From: Sporomusaceae bacterium
GTDB taxonomy: Bacteria; Bacillota_C; Negativicutes; Sporomusales_B; UBA7701
Assembly: GCA_022839045.1 (NCBI GenBank)
Contig: JALHDI010000133.1
Coordinates: 4,539-14,934 of the forward strand
Direction of reading: 5' to 3'
Length of the DNA stretch: 10,396 nt
Both the position numbers and the translations under genes were made by a program. A model generated the notes under the pieces. It saw only the letters and a list, made by a program, of their open reading frames with translations. It did not search any database and was not told the origin of the DNA. This document shows, one piece after another, positions 1-8,922 of the stretch (the stretch's first letter is position 1; the number at the start of each line of letters is the position of its first letter).

Positions 1-1158
1 CCGGAACACCGGCACGAACGCCCGGCCGGGGATAATCACCGCCACCATCTGGCTGCCCGTCCCCAGCAGCATGATATAGCCTGCCGCCAGCACGGAAACC
101 ACCAGGCGGCCCGTATTGGTCGCCCAGCGGGCGGCGGCGTCGATCAGCACTTCCAGCGTTCGGATCTTCTCCAGCACGCCCCCGAACGCCACCCCGCTGA
201 TCAGCAGCACCAGCGTGCCCATGATGCTGTTCAACCCGCCGCGGCTTAACAGCGCGTCCACCTGCTTCACACCGGTGTTCGCCTTGTAGCCTGCTGTCAC
301 CGCCTGGATCATCTCCTTCACCGAGCTCCCCTGCAGCGCCCAGGCCGTCACCAGGCCCACGGCCACGCAGAAGAACAGCAGCGGCACCGCCGGCATGCGC
401 CGGTAGGCCAGCACCATCAGCACCGCCGGCGGCAGCAGCGTCCACAGCGAAAGATTGAACTTGCCGGCGATCGCCTCCAGAATCACCGGTATGTTGCCCT
501 CCGTCCCCGCGCCGGTGTGCTGCATGCCCATCACCATATAAATAATTGCCGAAACCACGGCCGCCGGGACCGTCGTCCACATCATCGAAGCGATGTGCGA
601 GAAAAGATCCACTTCGCACACCGACGCCGTTATATTGGTCGAATCCGACACCGGGGACATCTTGTCGCCGAAATACGCGCCAGCCACGATCGAGCCAACC
701 ACCATCGGCAGCGGATAGCCGAGCGCCTGGCCCACGCCCGCCAGCGCCACCCCCACCGTGCCTATCGTCCCGAAGGACGTACCGGTGGCCGTCGACGCGA
801 TCACGCACAGCAGGAACGACGTCATCAGGAAACTGCTGGGGGAAATGAGCGTAAGGCCCCAGTAAATAATCGTCGGAATCGTCCCGGCGAGCATCCAGGC
901 GCCGATCAGCATCCCCACCGCGACCAAGATAAGAATCGCCACCAGCACCCTGGCGATAGCATCGAACATCCCCTTCTCCATCTCGTTCCACGAATAGCCT
1001 AACGCCGCCCCGAAACAGCAGACGATAGCTGTCGCCAGCACCAGCGGCAGAATCGCGCCGACCTTCAGCACCGCCGTCCCGTAGAGAATAACCGCCACCG
1101 GGATTGCGAACGACAAACCGGCCAGCCAAAGCGAAGGTTTTTTATCAACGCTGTTCAT
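1..1158 (-). CDS. nhaC: NhaC-family Na+/H+ (or substrate/Na+) antiporter, 3' end cut by the window
   Basis: Integral membrane antiporter. The open frame runs from ATG 1158 to the window edge (386 residues, no stop), so the last helices are missing; family members are usually about 450-480 residues. The translation is a series of hydrophobic helices. The diagnostic NhaC-family stretch GDKMSPVSDSTNITASV lies at roughly residues 163-179, followed by a DLFSHI motif, and a Gly/Thr-rich TATGTSFGTIGTVG stretch comes before it. The start has a good Shine-Dalgarno (GAGGAGG, about 7 nt upstream). It is the third gene of an apparent operon, 34 nt behind the ferredoxin. Family knowledge: NhaC members exchange Na+ for H+, and the MleN branch exchanges malate and Na+ for lactate and H+. 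Sequence alone does not tell which applies here. The coupling to a redox pair makes carriage of an organic substrate a fair alternative to simple pH/Na+ homeostasis. Confidence 0.9.
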   Translation of the reverse strand, partial: MNSVDKKPSLWLAGLSFAIPVAVILYGTAVLKVGAILPLVLATAIVCCFGAALGYSWNEMEKGMFDAIARVLVAILILVAVGMLIGAWMLAGTIPTIIYWGLTLISPSSFLMTSFLLCVIASTATGTSFGTIGTVGVALAGVGQALGYPLPMVVGSIVAGAYFGDKMSPVSDSTNITASVCEVDLFSHIASMMWTTVPAAVVSAIIYMVMGMQHTGAGTEGNIPVILEAIAGKFNLSLWTLLPPAVLMVLAYRRMPAVPLLFFCVAVGLVTAWALQGSSVKEMIQAVTAGYKANTGVKQVDALLSRGGLNSIMGTLVLLISGVAFGGVLEKIRTLEVLIDAAARWATNTGRLVVSVLAAGYIMLLGTGSQMVAVIIPGRAFVPVFR

Positions 1159-1192
1159 CCACGGTCCTCCTCACGCAAATAATATACGAGCA

Positions 1193-1393
1193 CTACACGA
1201 TCAGGCAGGGGAACTCCATTTTCGCGGCGCCCACGGGGCACTCCAGCTCGCACACGCCGCAGTACCAGCAGTCGTTCTTATACTTGTTGTAAGGGCGCTT
1301 CTTTTGCGGGTCCATATGGATAACGTCGCCCGGGCACTCCTCAGCGCACCGCCCGCAGCCGATGCACCTATCCTTGTCCACCTTTACACCCAC
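1193..1393 (-). CDS. Two-[4Fe-4S] ferredoxin, probable small subunit of the adjacent flavoprotein
   Basis: A 66-residue electron carrier. Two classic 4Fe-4S motifs are visible: C10-x2-C13-x2-C16-x3-C20-P and C42-x2-C45-x2-C48-x3-C52-P. The spacer between them (residues 21-41) is basic and rich in Tyr, Lys and Asn, longer than in small clostridial ferredoxins. An additional Cys63 lies near the C-terminus. The start is GTG at 1393 with an AAAGGAG Shine-Dalgarno 7 nt upstream; no alternative start fits better. It lies 21 nt after the flavoprotein stop and 34 nt before nhaC. Layout and cluster spacing resemble the N-terminal part of AprB (APS reductase beta), which docks on the flavoprotein AprA; this protein lacks the long AprB C-terminal tail. 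I infer that it passes electrons to or from the FAD of the upstream gene product in the cytoplasm. A free ferredoxin is the alternative. Confidence 0.9.
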   Translation of the reverse strand: MGVKVDKDRCIGCGRCAEECPGDVIHMDPQKKRPYNKYKNDCWYCGVCELECPVGAAKMEFPCLIV

Positions 1394-1414
1394 AATACCA
1401 CTCCTTTCGCGCCG

Positions 1415-3103
1415 TTACTCCCGGTAGGCCGGCACCGGCCTGGCACAAACGGCCATCCCGCCGGTCGCCTCATCCTTCGCCACCACGGCGTATTTTTTTT
1501 CCCAGGCCGGGGCCTTCTCGGGGTAATCGAGCCGGTAGTGGCCGTAGCCCCAGCGGCTCTCCCTGCGGGCCAGCGACGCGCGCACGGCCATCTCCAGCGT
1601 GTCGATGATCGCCTCGACCTCCACGACCTTCATCACCTCGTGGTAATCGCGGGCCCTCACCCTGCCCATATCCTCCCGGAACCGCTCCACGGCGCCGAGC
1701 GCCGCCGTAAGTCTGGCCTCGTTCTTCGGCGACGTCAGGTGAGGCTTGATCATCCGCCTGACCTTATACTCCATCTCCTCGGGGTCATAGCCATCCTCCC
1801 GGTCGAGCGGCGCCGCCAGCCGCGCCAGCTCGCGCGCCGCCTCTTCATCGCCCGGAGCTTGGAACGCCAGGCCGTCCATCCGGCCGGCCGCGTCCTCGGC
1901 GGCCACCGTTCCAAATACCCACGCCGCGCCAACGAACCCCCACCCGGTGGAGGCAACATCGCCGGCGGCATAAAGATTGCGCACCGCCGTCTCCGCGTTG
2001 ACGCCCACCAGCGCCCCCGTCGGCCCGTGCCCGCCGCACATGTTCGGCCCGGACAGCGTCAGTTCGATCAGGTCGCGGCCGATATCGATGCCCTTGAGAG
2101 CGAAAAACTCCTTCTCCGTCGGGCGCTCGGCGGCGAAAATGCCCTCCTTGATAAGTTCGATCGTCTCCGCCGGCAGATGGCGGAGATCGTAATAGATCGG
2201 CCCGCGCCCCTCCTTAAGCTCGGTGCGCATCGCCTGTTCGCGCACCCCCGAAGGGGCCCGTTCGAGAAACTCGGGCGAATACTTCGTCATGAACCGTTCG
2301 CCGAGCGAATTCACCAGATACCCGCCGTGGCGGATGAAGGTCGAATGTCCGGGACCCTCGTAATCCTTCAGCATCGGCGAAACATCGTTATACTCCATAT
2401 TGGCCAACTCGCCGCCGGCATGGTACACCATCGCGTACCCCTCGCCGGCGTTGTACGGGCAGTCGAACGTGCCGAACAAATAGCCCGAATCCGGCAGGCC
2501 GAACCGGCCCTGCCCGCCGGTGCAGAGAATAACCGCCTTCGCGGTGCACACCTGGAAAACGCCGCTGCGGATATTGAACAGCGCCGCCCCCGTCACCCGG
2601 CCGCCGGCCGTGAAAATGCGGGTGGCCATCGTCCGGTTCAGCACCTTCACCCCGTGCTCCTCCAGCAGCTTCGCCATCGCCGGCTTGATATCGCCGCGCA
2701 TCTCCGCCAGAAAAGCGCCCTTCGGGTGAAACTTCTGCACCATGTAATACCCGTTCTCGTCGCGCGGGAATGTCGCCACCCCCCAGTCCTCCAGCTCGCG
2801 GAGAATGGCGAAACTCTTCTCCGCCACCACCCGGCTGATATTGGGGTCGGCGATCCCGTCGCTCATCAATTCGATTGAATCGACATACTCCTGCACCGTC
2901 GCCACGCCGGGCACGGTAACATTGTTGAACGCATCCATCCCCCGGCAGATCGAGCCGCCGCGGCGGACCGTCGCCTTATCGACGATCAGCACCGACAGGG
3001 CGGGATTCTTCTTCTTCGCCTTCAGCGCCGCCATCGGGCCGGCGGTCCCGCCGCCGATAATCAGCAGATCGACCTGCAAATCCTCTTTACGGGTAATCTT
3101 CAC
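1415..3103 (-). CDS. AprA/fumarate-reductase-like FAD-dependent oxidoreductase subunit
   Basis: Soluble flavoprotein of 562 residues (from GTG 3103). Visible signatures: N-terminal Rossmann GGGTAG at 17-22 after a hydrophobic strand; RRGGSICRGMDAFNN at 47-61; CTGGQGRFG at 194-202; SGPNMCGGHGPTG at 351-363; the second FAD motif LYAAGDVAS at 377-385; and C-terminal RRESRWGYGHYRLDYP at 513-528, the family's ESR...R.DYP motif. The covalent-FAD His of SdhA/FrdA is replaced by the SICRG segment. The QFHPTG substrate motif of fumarate reductases is replaced by MEYNDVSPMLKDYEGPG (236-252), which more closely recalls the corresponding AprA region. So it is not an ordinary succinate dehydrogenase or fumarate reductase. 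No signal peptide or heme-binding domain is seen. A longer frame begins at ATG 3163, but its extra 20 residues look unlike the family, and AAGGAGGGA lies just before GTG 3103. It probably pairs with the ferredoxin gene 21 nt downstream. The substrate is unknown. Confidence 0.85.
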   Translation of the reverse strand: MKITRKEDLQVDLLIIGGGTAGPMAALKAKKKNPALSVLIVDKATVRRGGSICRGMDAFNNVTVPGVATVQEYVDSIELMSDGIADPNISRVVAEKSFAILRELEDWGVATFPRDENGYYMVQKFHPKGAFLAEMRGDIKPAMAKLLEEHGVKVLNRTMATRIFTAGGRVTGAALFNIRSGVFQVCTAKAVILCTGGQGRFGLPDSGYLFGTFDCPYNAGEGYAMVYHAGGELANMEYNDVSPMLKDYEGPGHSTFIRHGGYLVNSLGERFMTKYSPEFLERAPSGVREQAMRTELKEGRGPIYYDLRHLPAETIELIKEGIFAAERPTEKEFFALKGIDIGRDLIELTLSGPNMCGGHGPTGALVGVNAETAVRNLYAAGDVASTGWGFVGAAWVFGTVAAEDAAGRMDGLAFQAPGDEEAARELARLAAPLDREDGYDPEEMEYKVRRMIKPHLTSPKNEARLTAALGAVERFREDMGRVRARDYHEVMKVVEVEAIIDTLEMAVRASLARRESRWGYGHYRLDYPEKAPAWEKKYAVVAKDEATGGMAVCARPVPAYRE

Positions 3104-3109
3104 GGCATC

Positions 3110-3118
3110 TCCCTCCTT
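3110..3118 (-). promoter_or_regulatory. Shine-Dalgarno that decides the flavoprotein start
   Basis: AAGGAGGGA read on the minus strand, with its GGAGG core 8 nt ahead of GTG 3103. It is a near-perfect anti-16S match. The alternative ATG at 3163 has a GGAGG about 11 nt upstream, but a one-codon frame (ATG TAA) sits between that site and the ATG. The residues added by the longer start (MGLQTPADILVYCGD...) do not resemble the family. I therefore place the start at GTG 3103. Confidence 0.6.
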
Positions 3119-3126
3119 GTCACCAC

Positions 3127-3135
3127 AATATACCA
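3127..3135 (-). promoter_or_regulatory. Possible extended -10 promoter of the flavoprotein operon
   Basis: On the minus strand TGGTATATT matches the extended -10 form TGnTATAAT with one mismatch in the hexamer. No convincing -35 box lies 16-19 nt upstream. Transcription would start near 3120 and give a short leader holding just the AAGGAGGGA site before GTG 3103. This fits the internal start but is not proof. A second TATATT lies a few bases upstream (3142-3137). Confidence 0.3.
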
Positions 3136-3163
3136 ATATATCCGCCGGAGTCTGTAGTCCCAT

Positions 3164-3470
3164 TTACATTTTGACCTCCCAGCGGCGATTTTTTCATACG
3201 GAGTGTAATCCGCCCGGCCGGCATTTTTCCCCCGCGCCGCCCCTTCTACCCCCCGTCCTCCCGCCGCCATCATCCCCCGATCCTTACACTACAAGGCTCA
3301 GCATCCCCAAAACCGCTCCATTTTCGATATTAGTCGCAAAAATGGGCTGCAAGCCCTTCTGCGCCGTCCTCCGACAGCATTTGTATCTGTTAACATAGCC
3401 AAACTTCGCACCAAAACACCGCCTATTGCGCATACTAATCCCATCACACTCACAAAGGGGTGCAGTCAAA
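3164..3470. other. Gene-free stretch between divergent genes
   Basis: About 310 bp between the flavoprotein start region (minus) and the 47-codon gene (plus). I see no convincing gene. It holds a run of G-tracts on the minus strand (3229-3262, listed separately) and a small inverted repeat GGGCT-TGC-AGCCC at about 3342-3354 (minus), followed by ATTTTT, which could be a weak terminator or attenuator. A poorly supported minus-strand frame spans 3284-3529, part of which overlaps the plus-strand gene. No clear sigma-A promoter for the plus-strand gene was found. Confidence 0.6.
3229..3262 (-). other. G-quadruplex-type motif upstream of the flavoprotein operon
   Basis: On the minus strand four G-tracts of 3, 6, 4 and 5 bases are separated by loops of 5, 5 and 6 bases. 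This satisfies the usual G3+N1-7 pattern; a fifth G5 tract lies at 3278-3274. It sits 126-159 nt upstream of GTG 3103 on the coding strand of the operon. If the operon's transcript starts upstream of it, the motif would be in the 5' UTR; if the promoter near 3130 is used, it lies in upstream DNA. Folding is inferred from pattern only, and a GC-rich genome can produce such runs by chance. Confidence 0.5.
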
Positions 3471-3614
3471 ATGCCCGACATCCGCTTCGTCACCGGCACC
3501 GGCCTCGCGGATTCGCACGATCCCGCCACCGCGCCCGGCTACGTCATCACCCCGCCCGCCAAGGAAGACCTCCTCGCCGACCCCCACGCCTGCTACTACC
3601 CGCCCGGCTACTGA
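3471..3614 (+). CDS. 47-residue uncharacterised protein with two 13-residue repeats
   Basis: The only plus-strand gene I accept. The frame starts at ATG 3471, preceded by AAAGGGGTG about 8 nt upstream. Codons are strongly C/G-ending, like the neighbours, which supports real coding. The protein is rich in Pro, Asp, Ala and Tyr, with no signal peptide or membrane helix. It contains two equally long blocks in register: LADSHDPATAPGY (12-24) and LADPHACYYPPGY (35-47), sharing L, A, D, H, P, G and Y at the same seven positions (7 of 13). The second block ends exactly at the C-terminus and holds the only cysteine (Cys41). I do not recognise a family. Ideas such as a metal-binding or scaffold peptide, or a modified-peptide precursor, are guesses; no maturase is seen nearby. 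It converges on the MFS pseudogene and shares its terminator. An upstream in-frame TTG at 3426 lacks a comparable ribosome site. Confidence 0.6.
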   Translation: MPDIRFVTGTGLADSHDPATAPGYVITPPAKEDLLADPHACYYPPGY

Positions 3615-3646
3615 CCCACATCCTCATAAGCTTCCTTACAAACCAA

Positions 3647-3670
3647 AAACCGGGGCCGCAGCCCCGGTTT
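3647..3670. terminator. Bidirectional terminator between convergent genes
   Basis: Perfect 10-bp inverted repeat AAACCGGGGC / GCCCCGGTTT with a 4-nt loop. On the minus strand it is followed by TT after the stem's own T's and overlaps the MFS stop codon (TGA at 3672-3670). On the plus strand it follows the 47-codon gene by 32 nt. The tail is longer on the minus strand, so it probably serves the MFS gene best. Confidence 0.8.
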
Positions 3671-4820
3671 CATCCTTCCAGATACTTCTCCTCGATCCGC
3701 GAAAACACCCCCCCGGCGATGAGCCCCGCGCCGAGAATAATCATCGTATTCGCCACCGACCAGTCCGCCAGCAGTCCGATGAGCGGATTGACCGCCACGA
3801 TCGCCAGCGTCCGGCACATCGACGTCGCCGACAGCACCGTCGCCCGCTTGTCGGACGGGATGTGCCTGTTCATATACGCGCTGAAGATCGGCACCCGCGG
3901 CAGACTGAAAGTGAAACCGACCCCAGTAGCACGAACGCCCCGCCCGCTATTAGCACCGACGTCGTCAGCAACCGCCGCTTCGACCCCAGCAGCCCCTCCA
4001 GCCGCTCCACATTGCTCAAAAACGCAATCTGCCCGAAACAGGCCGCCGCGTGAACCACGCCGTAGTAAGCCACCGGCAGGCCGGCCGCGGCCAGCAGCGG
4101 CTGAAAGAGCCATATCAGCCCCCACGCCAGCGCGTTGGTCACGGCCAACTCCGCCGTCAGCACCAGCAGCACCGGGTTGGTCGCGAAAAACCGTCCCCCC
4201 TCGCGGAGGATGGCCGTATAACCCGGTCGGGGCGCGCCCGCCTCCCGCACCGGCGGCTCCCGGAGCGTACAGGCCAGCGCGAACGCCGCCAGCGCCGGCA
4301 ACACATAGAACCGCATCGGCGCGTCGAACCCGAAATACCCGGCGATGAACCCGCCTGCGACCGTCCCGGCGACAACGCCCCCGAGCTTGAACGACTCCAT
4401 CGCCGCCAGCGTCCGTTTCGCGCCGCTCTCCAGCCCCGCCGCCTTCAGGCTGTCGTAGGCCAGCGCCTCGTCCGCCCCCGAATGGAGCGTATACGCCGCG
4501 GCGAACACCACCTCCGCCGCCAGGAAAACGTGGAAATCAGGCTTGCTCACGTATAACAGCGCCGCCGCCGCCGCGATGGCGCTCCCCGCCATCAGCGACG
4601 CCCTGCGGCCGAGGAAGTCCGCCACCGTCCCGGTCGGCACCTCAAGGAGGAAATTCCACAGCATGAACCACGAGTTCAGAAACAGCACCTCGGACAGCTT
4701 CAGCCCGCCCCACTCGGTGAAAAAGGGGATCATCACCGCCGCGAAAAAATGCATCCAGAACAGCAGGCGGATGCCCATCAGCTTCCACAGGTTAGCCTCA
4801 TATCCACTCCGCGAGGACAT
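3670..4820 (-). pseudogene. MFS transporter with a broken reading frame
   Basis: Major facilitator permease, normally 12 membrane helices. Frame one runs from ATG 4820 and covers TM1 to TM9, with the motif A-like GTVADFLGRRASLMAGS after TM2. Past about 3920 it runs into unrelated residues and a stop at 3870. The remaining protein (GFTFSLPRVPIFSAYMNRHI, then RATVLSATSM... to the C-terminus) continues in another frame to TGA 3670. The join is at a G4 run (3924-3921); one more G would give LLGVGFTFSL and a 383-residue protein. TM9 and TM10 would then share only about 32 residues, fewer than two helices need, so a short deletion between them is also possible. The start is set by GAGGAGGG just before ATG 4820; an ATG at 4856 lies inside the -10 box and cannot be used. 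The substrate cannot be predicted. It could be a true pseudogene or a sequencing error. Confidence 0.8.
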
Positions 4821-4855
4821 CTTTCCCTCCTCCTCTCCGCAGGGCAATTTTTCCA

Positions 4856-4885
4856 ATTATAGCCTCGAATCCCCTCCCCCGTCAA
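4856..4885 (-). promoter_or_regulatory. Sigma-A promoter of the MFS gene
   Basis: On the minus strand TTGACG (4885-4880), an 18-nt spacer and a perfect TATAAT (4861-4856). Transcription should start near 4849 and give a ~30-nt leader with a strong ribosome site before ATG 4820. The promoter is intact although the gene's frame is broken. Confidence 0.75.
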
Positions 4886-4903
4886 CACTATTCCCCCAAA
4901 ACC

Positions 4904-4931
4904 AAAAACCGGGGCCTCCGCCCCGGTTTTT
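4904..4931. terminator. Terminator after the chemoreceptor gene, usable in both directions
   Basis: Perfect inverted repeat AAAAACCGGGGC / GCCCCGGTTTTT (12 bp) with a 4-nt loop, 17 nt beyond the chemoreceptor stop on the minus strand. T-tracts flank the GC stem on both strands. It separates the chemoreceptor transcript from the MFS promoter immediately downstream. Confidence 0.9.
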
Positions 4932-4948
4932 CAATAATCGTCTGTTTA

Positions 4949-5803
4949 TTAATCCTCCGTGAACTGGTACATCTTCAGCGACGCATCCTGCAGATCCCGG
5001 GCGAGCGTGGTCAGCTGCTCGCTCTCCTTCGCGATCTCCTGAACGGAGGACGCCTGATCGACGATATTCGCGTCGATATCGTCCACCATGCCGCCGAGGT
5101 TGCCCACGCCGTCCTGGATGCGTTTCAGCGACGCCGTGATGCTCTTCACCGACTCGGCGCTCACCCCGGCCAACTTCCGCACCTCCTCGGCCACCACCCC
5201 GAAGCCCCGGCCCATCTCGCCGACCCGCGCCGCCTCGATGGCGGCGTTGAGCCCCAGCAGGTTGGTCTGTTCGGCCACGTTGCGGATAAAGCTCACGATT
5301 TCGTCCGTCTCCTTGGTGAACTTCAGCAACTCGCCGCTAAGTTCCTCCAACCTCTTGCTGGCCGTTGAAAGCTCGCTCGATTTCGCCGCCAGCTCCTCCA
5401 GATTGGCGTTCATCGTCTCCGAAGACTGGGACAGCTTCGCCGCTCCCCCCGTCAGCCGCATATAACCGTCCACCGTCCCGGTCGTCGTCACGACCCCGGC
5501 CGTCCTGTCCCCGTCCACGATCGGCAGCGCGCAGACCACATAAGCCACCCCGTGGGCCGACTTCTCCTGCGGGACCAGGCGGACGATCCGCCGCCTTTTT
5601 TCCATCGCCTCGGCGGACACTTTGCCCTTCATCGTCTCACCGGCATTATACTTGAGGTCGAGGCCCCCGCCTGCGGAGTACGCGATAATAGTCCCGTCCT
5701 TCACCACCGACACTCCCAGGCTCAGCGGGGTAGCATCGTCCAGATATGGAGCCACTATTTTGAATGCCTCCAGCACCTCTTCAGCCGTATACTCTTTTTC
5801 CAT
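4949..5803 (-). CDS. Soluble methyl-accepting chemotaxis-type signalling protein
   Basis: A 284-residue cytoplasmic receptor that should control the CheA/CheW kinase complex. No membrane segment or signal peptide is visible. Residues 1 to about 110 form a compact alpha/beta-looking sensor domain that I do not recognise. Residues 115-284 are coiled coil around the conserved receptor hairpin tip: [20 protein letters not shown] begins at 173, followed by [20 protein letters not shown] to 212. The tip carries the NLLGLNAA and GFGVV variants rather than NLLALNAA and GFAVV. The signalling part is short compared with transmembrane receptors, leaving little room for adaptation helices. The longest frame starts at 5875, but ATG 5803 has GGGAGG 5 nt upstream and is preferred. 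It is flanked by terminators on both sides, so it is likely its own transcription unit, but I could not find a clear promoter. No che genes lie in the window, and the ligand is unknown. Confidence 0.88.
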   Translation of the reverse strand: MEKEYTAEEVLEAFKIVAPYLDDATPLSLGVSVVKDGTIIAYSAGGGLDLKYNAGETMKGKVSAEAMEKRRRIVRLVPQEKSAHGVAYVVCALPIVDGDRTAGVVTTTGTVDGYMRLTGGAAKLSQSSETMNANLEELAAKSSELSTASKRLEELSGELLKFTKETDEIVSFIRNVAEQTNLLGLNAAIEAARVGEMGRGFGVVAEEVRKLAGVSAESVKSITASLKRIQDGVGNLGGMVDDIDANIVDQASSVQEIAKESEQLTTLARDLQDASLKMYQFTED

Positions 5804-5875
5804 ACTAGCCTCCCGTACACACGTAATACTCGACATAATTCGGCATTCATTTCCATCCTCCTGCCAGAAATACAC

Positions 5876-5914
5876 AAAAAAAACGAGAAACCCCGGAGCC
5901 TCCGCTCCGGGGTT
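5876..5914 (-). terminator. Rho-independent terminator of ileS
   Basis: Perfect 11-bp inverted repeat AACCCCGGAGC / GCTCCGGGGTT with a 4-nt loop (5889-5914), starting 7 nt beyond the ileS stop. On the minus strand it is followed by TCTCG and an eight-T tract (5883-5876). Confidence 0.93.
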
Positions 5915-5921
5915 ATTTCTT

Positions 5922-8714
<2,793 letters not shown>

Positions 8715-8722
8715 TCCAGCCA

Positions 8723-8727
8723 CCTCC
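8723..8727 (-). promoter_or_regulatory. Shine-Dalgarno of ileS, favouring a TTG start
   Basis: GGAGG on the minus strand. The GTG at 8723 begins with the last G of this motif, so it cannot be used with it. TTG 8714 is placed 8 nt downstream, the normal distance, and yields an N-terminus of family type. Confidence 0.75.
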
Positions 8728-8793
8728 GTTTAATATAAAACACTAAAAGATAAATCCCCGGCGCTCTTCGTCCTCTTGCTACTATCATTCGCT

Positions 8794-8920
8794 GCGGCCG
8801 TTCAGAAGTGCCCAGATGCGCGGCGCACCGGAGGATGGCCCGCGAAGGCGTACTTGGGTGCGTACGTCGAGTGGGCCATCCGAGGAGCAACAAAGCAGAT
8901 GGGCGCTGCTGGGCGGCCGC
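8794..8920. repeat. Palindromic interspersed element, copy B (127 bp), in the ileS 5' UTR
   Basis: Imperfect inverted-repeat element. The left end GCGGCCGTTCAGAAGTGCCC (8794-8813) pairs with the complement of the right end, which reads GCGGCCGCCCAGCAGCGCCC on the minus strand. An inner pair GGATGGCCC / GGGCCATCC (8833-8841 / 8874-8882) adds to the fold. Read on the plus strand it aligns with copy A read on the minus strand; shared blocks in order are CCAGATGC, GGCGCACC, GAGGA, GCGTACT, GTACG, AGGAGCAACAA and GCAGATGG. It begins right behind the T-tract of the T-box terminator and is transcribed as part of the ileS leader. No coding capacity. Confidence 0.75.
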
Positions 8921-8922
8921 CC

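Noticed and set aside
1304..2878. Long plus-strand open frame (524 codons) opposite the flavoprotein gene
   Set aside because: Arg/His/Pro-rich translation without motifs; it is the antisense shadow of the flavoprotein gene, whose frame has clear FAD motifs and a ribosome site. The same holds for the long plus-strand frames opposite ileS (5622-6995, 7020-8690).
1415..3103. Naming the flavoprotein succinate dehydrogenase/fumarate reductase SdhA/FrdA
   Set aside because: The covalent-FAD His and the QFHPTG motif are missing, and no SdhB/SdhC-type partners are present; only the general FAD-fold relationship holds.
3321..3380. Possible sigma-54 promoter (GG ... TTGCA) on the minus strand
   Set aside because: The GG and GC dinucleotides are 13 nt apart, not the 10 nt required, and the -24 element does not match TGGCAC well.
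3284..3529. Minus-strand frame of 81 codons in the gap above the flavoprotein gene
   Set aside because: No convincing ribosome site, no recognisable motif, and it overlaps the better supported plus-strand 47-codon gene.
3915..3930. Programmed -1 frameshift in the MFS gene
   Set aside because: The junction CTGGGGT is not an X-XXY-YYZ slippery heptamer, no stimulatory hairpin is evident, and MFS transporters are not known to use this; mutation or sequencing error is simpler.
5835..5870. Sigma-28/sigma-D type flagellar promoter for the chemoreceptor gene (GCCGAATT resembling GCCGATAA)
   Set aside because: No TAAA element lies about 15 nt upstream; only half of the promoter matches.
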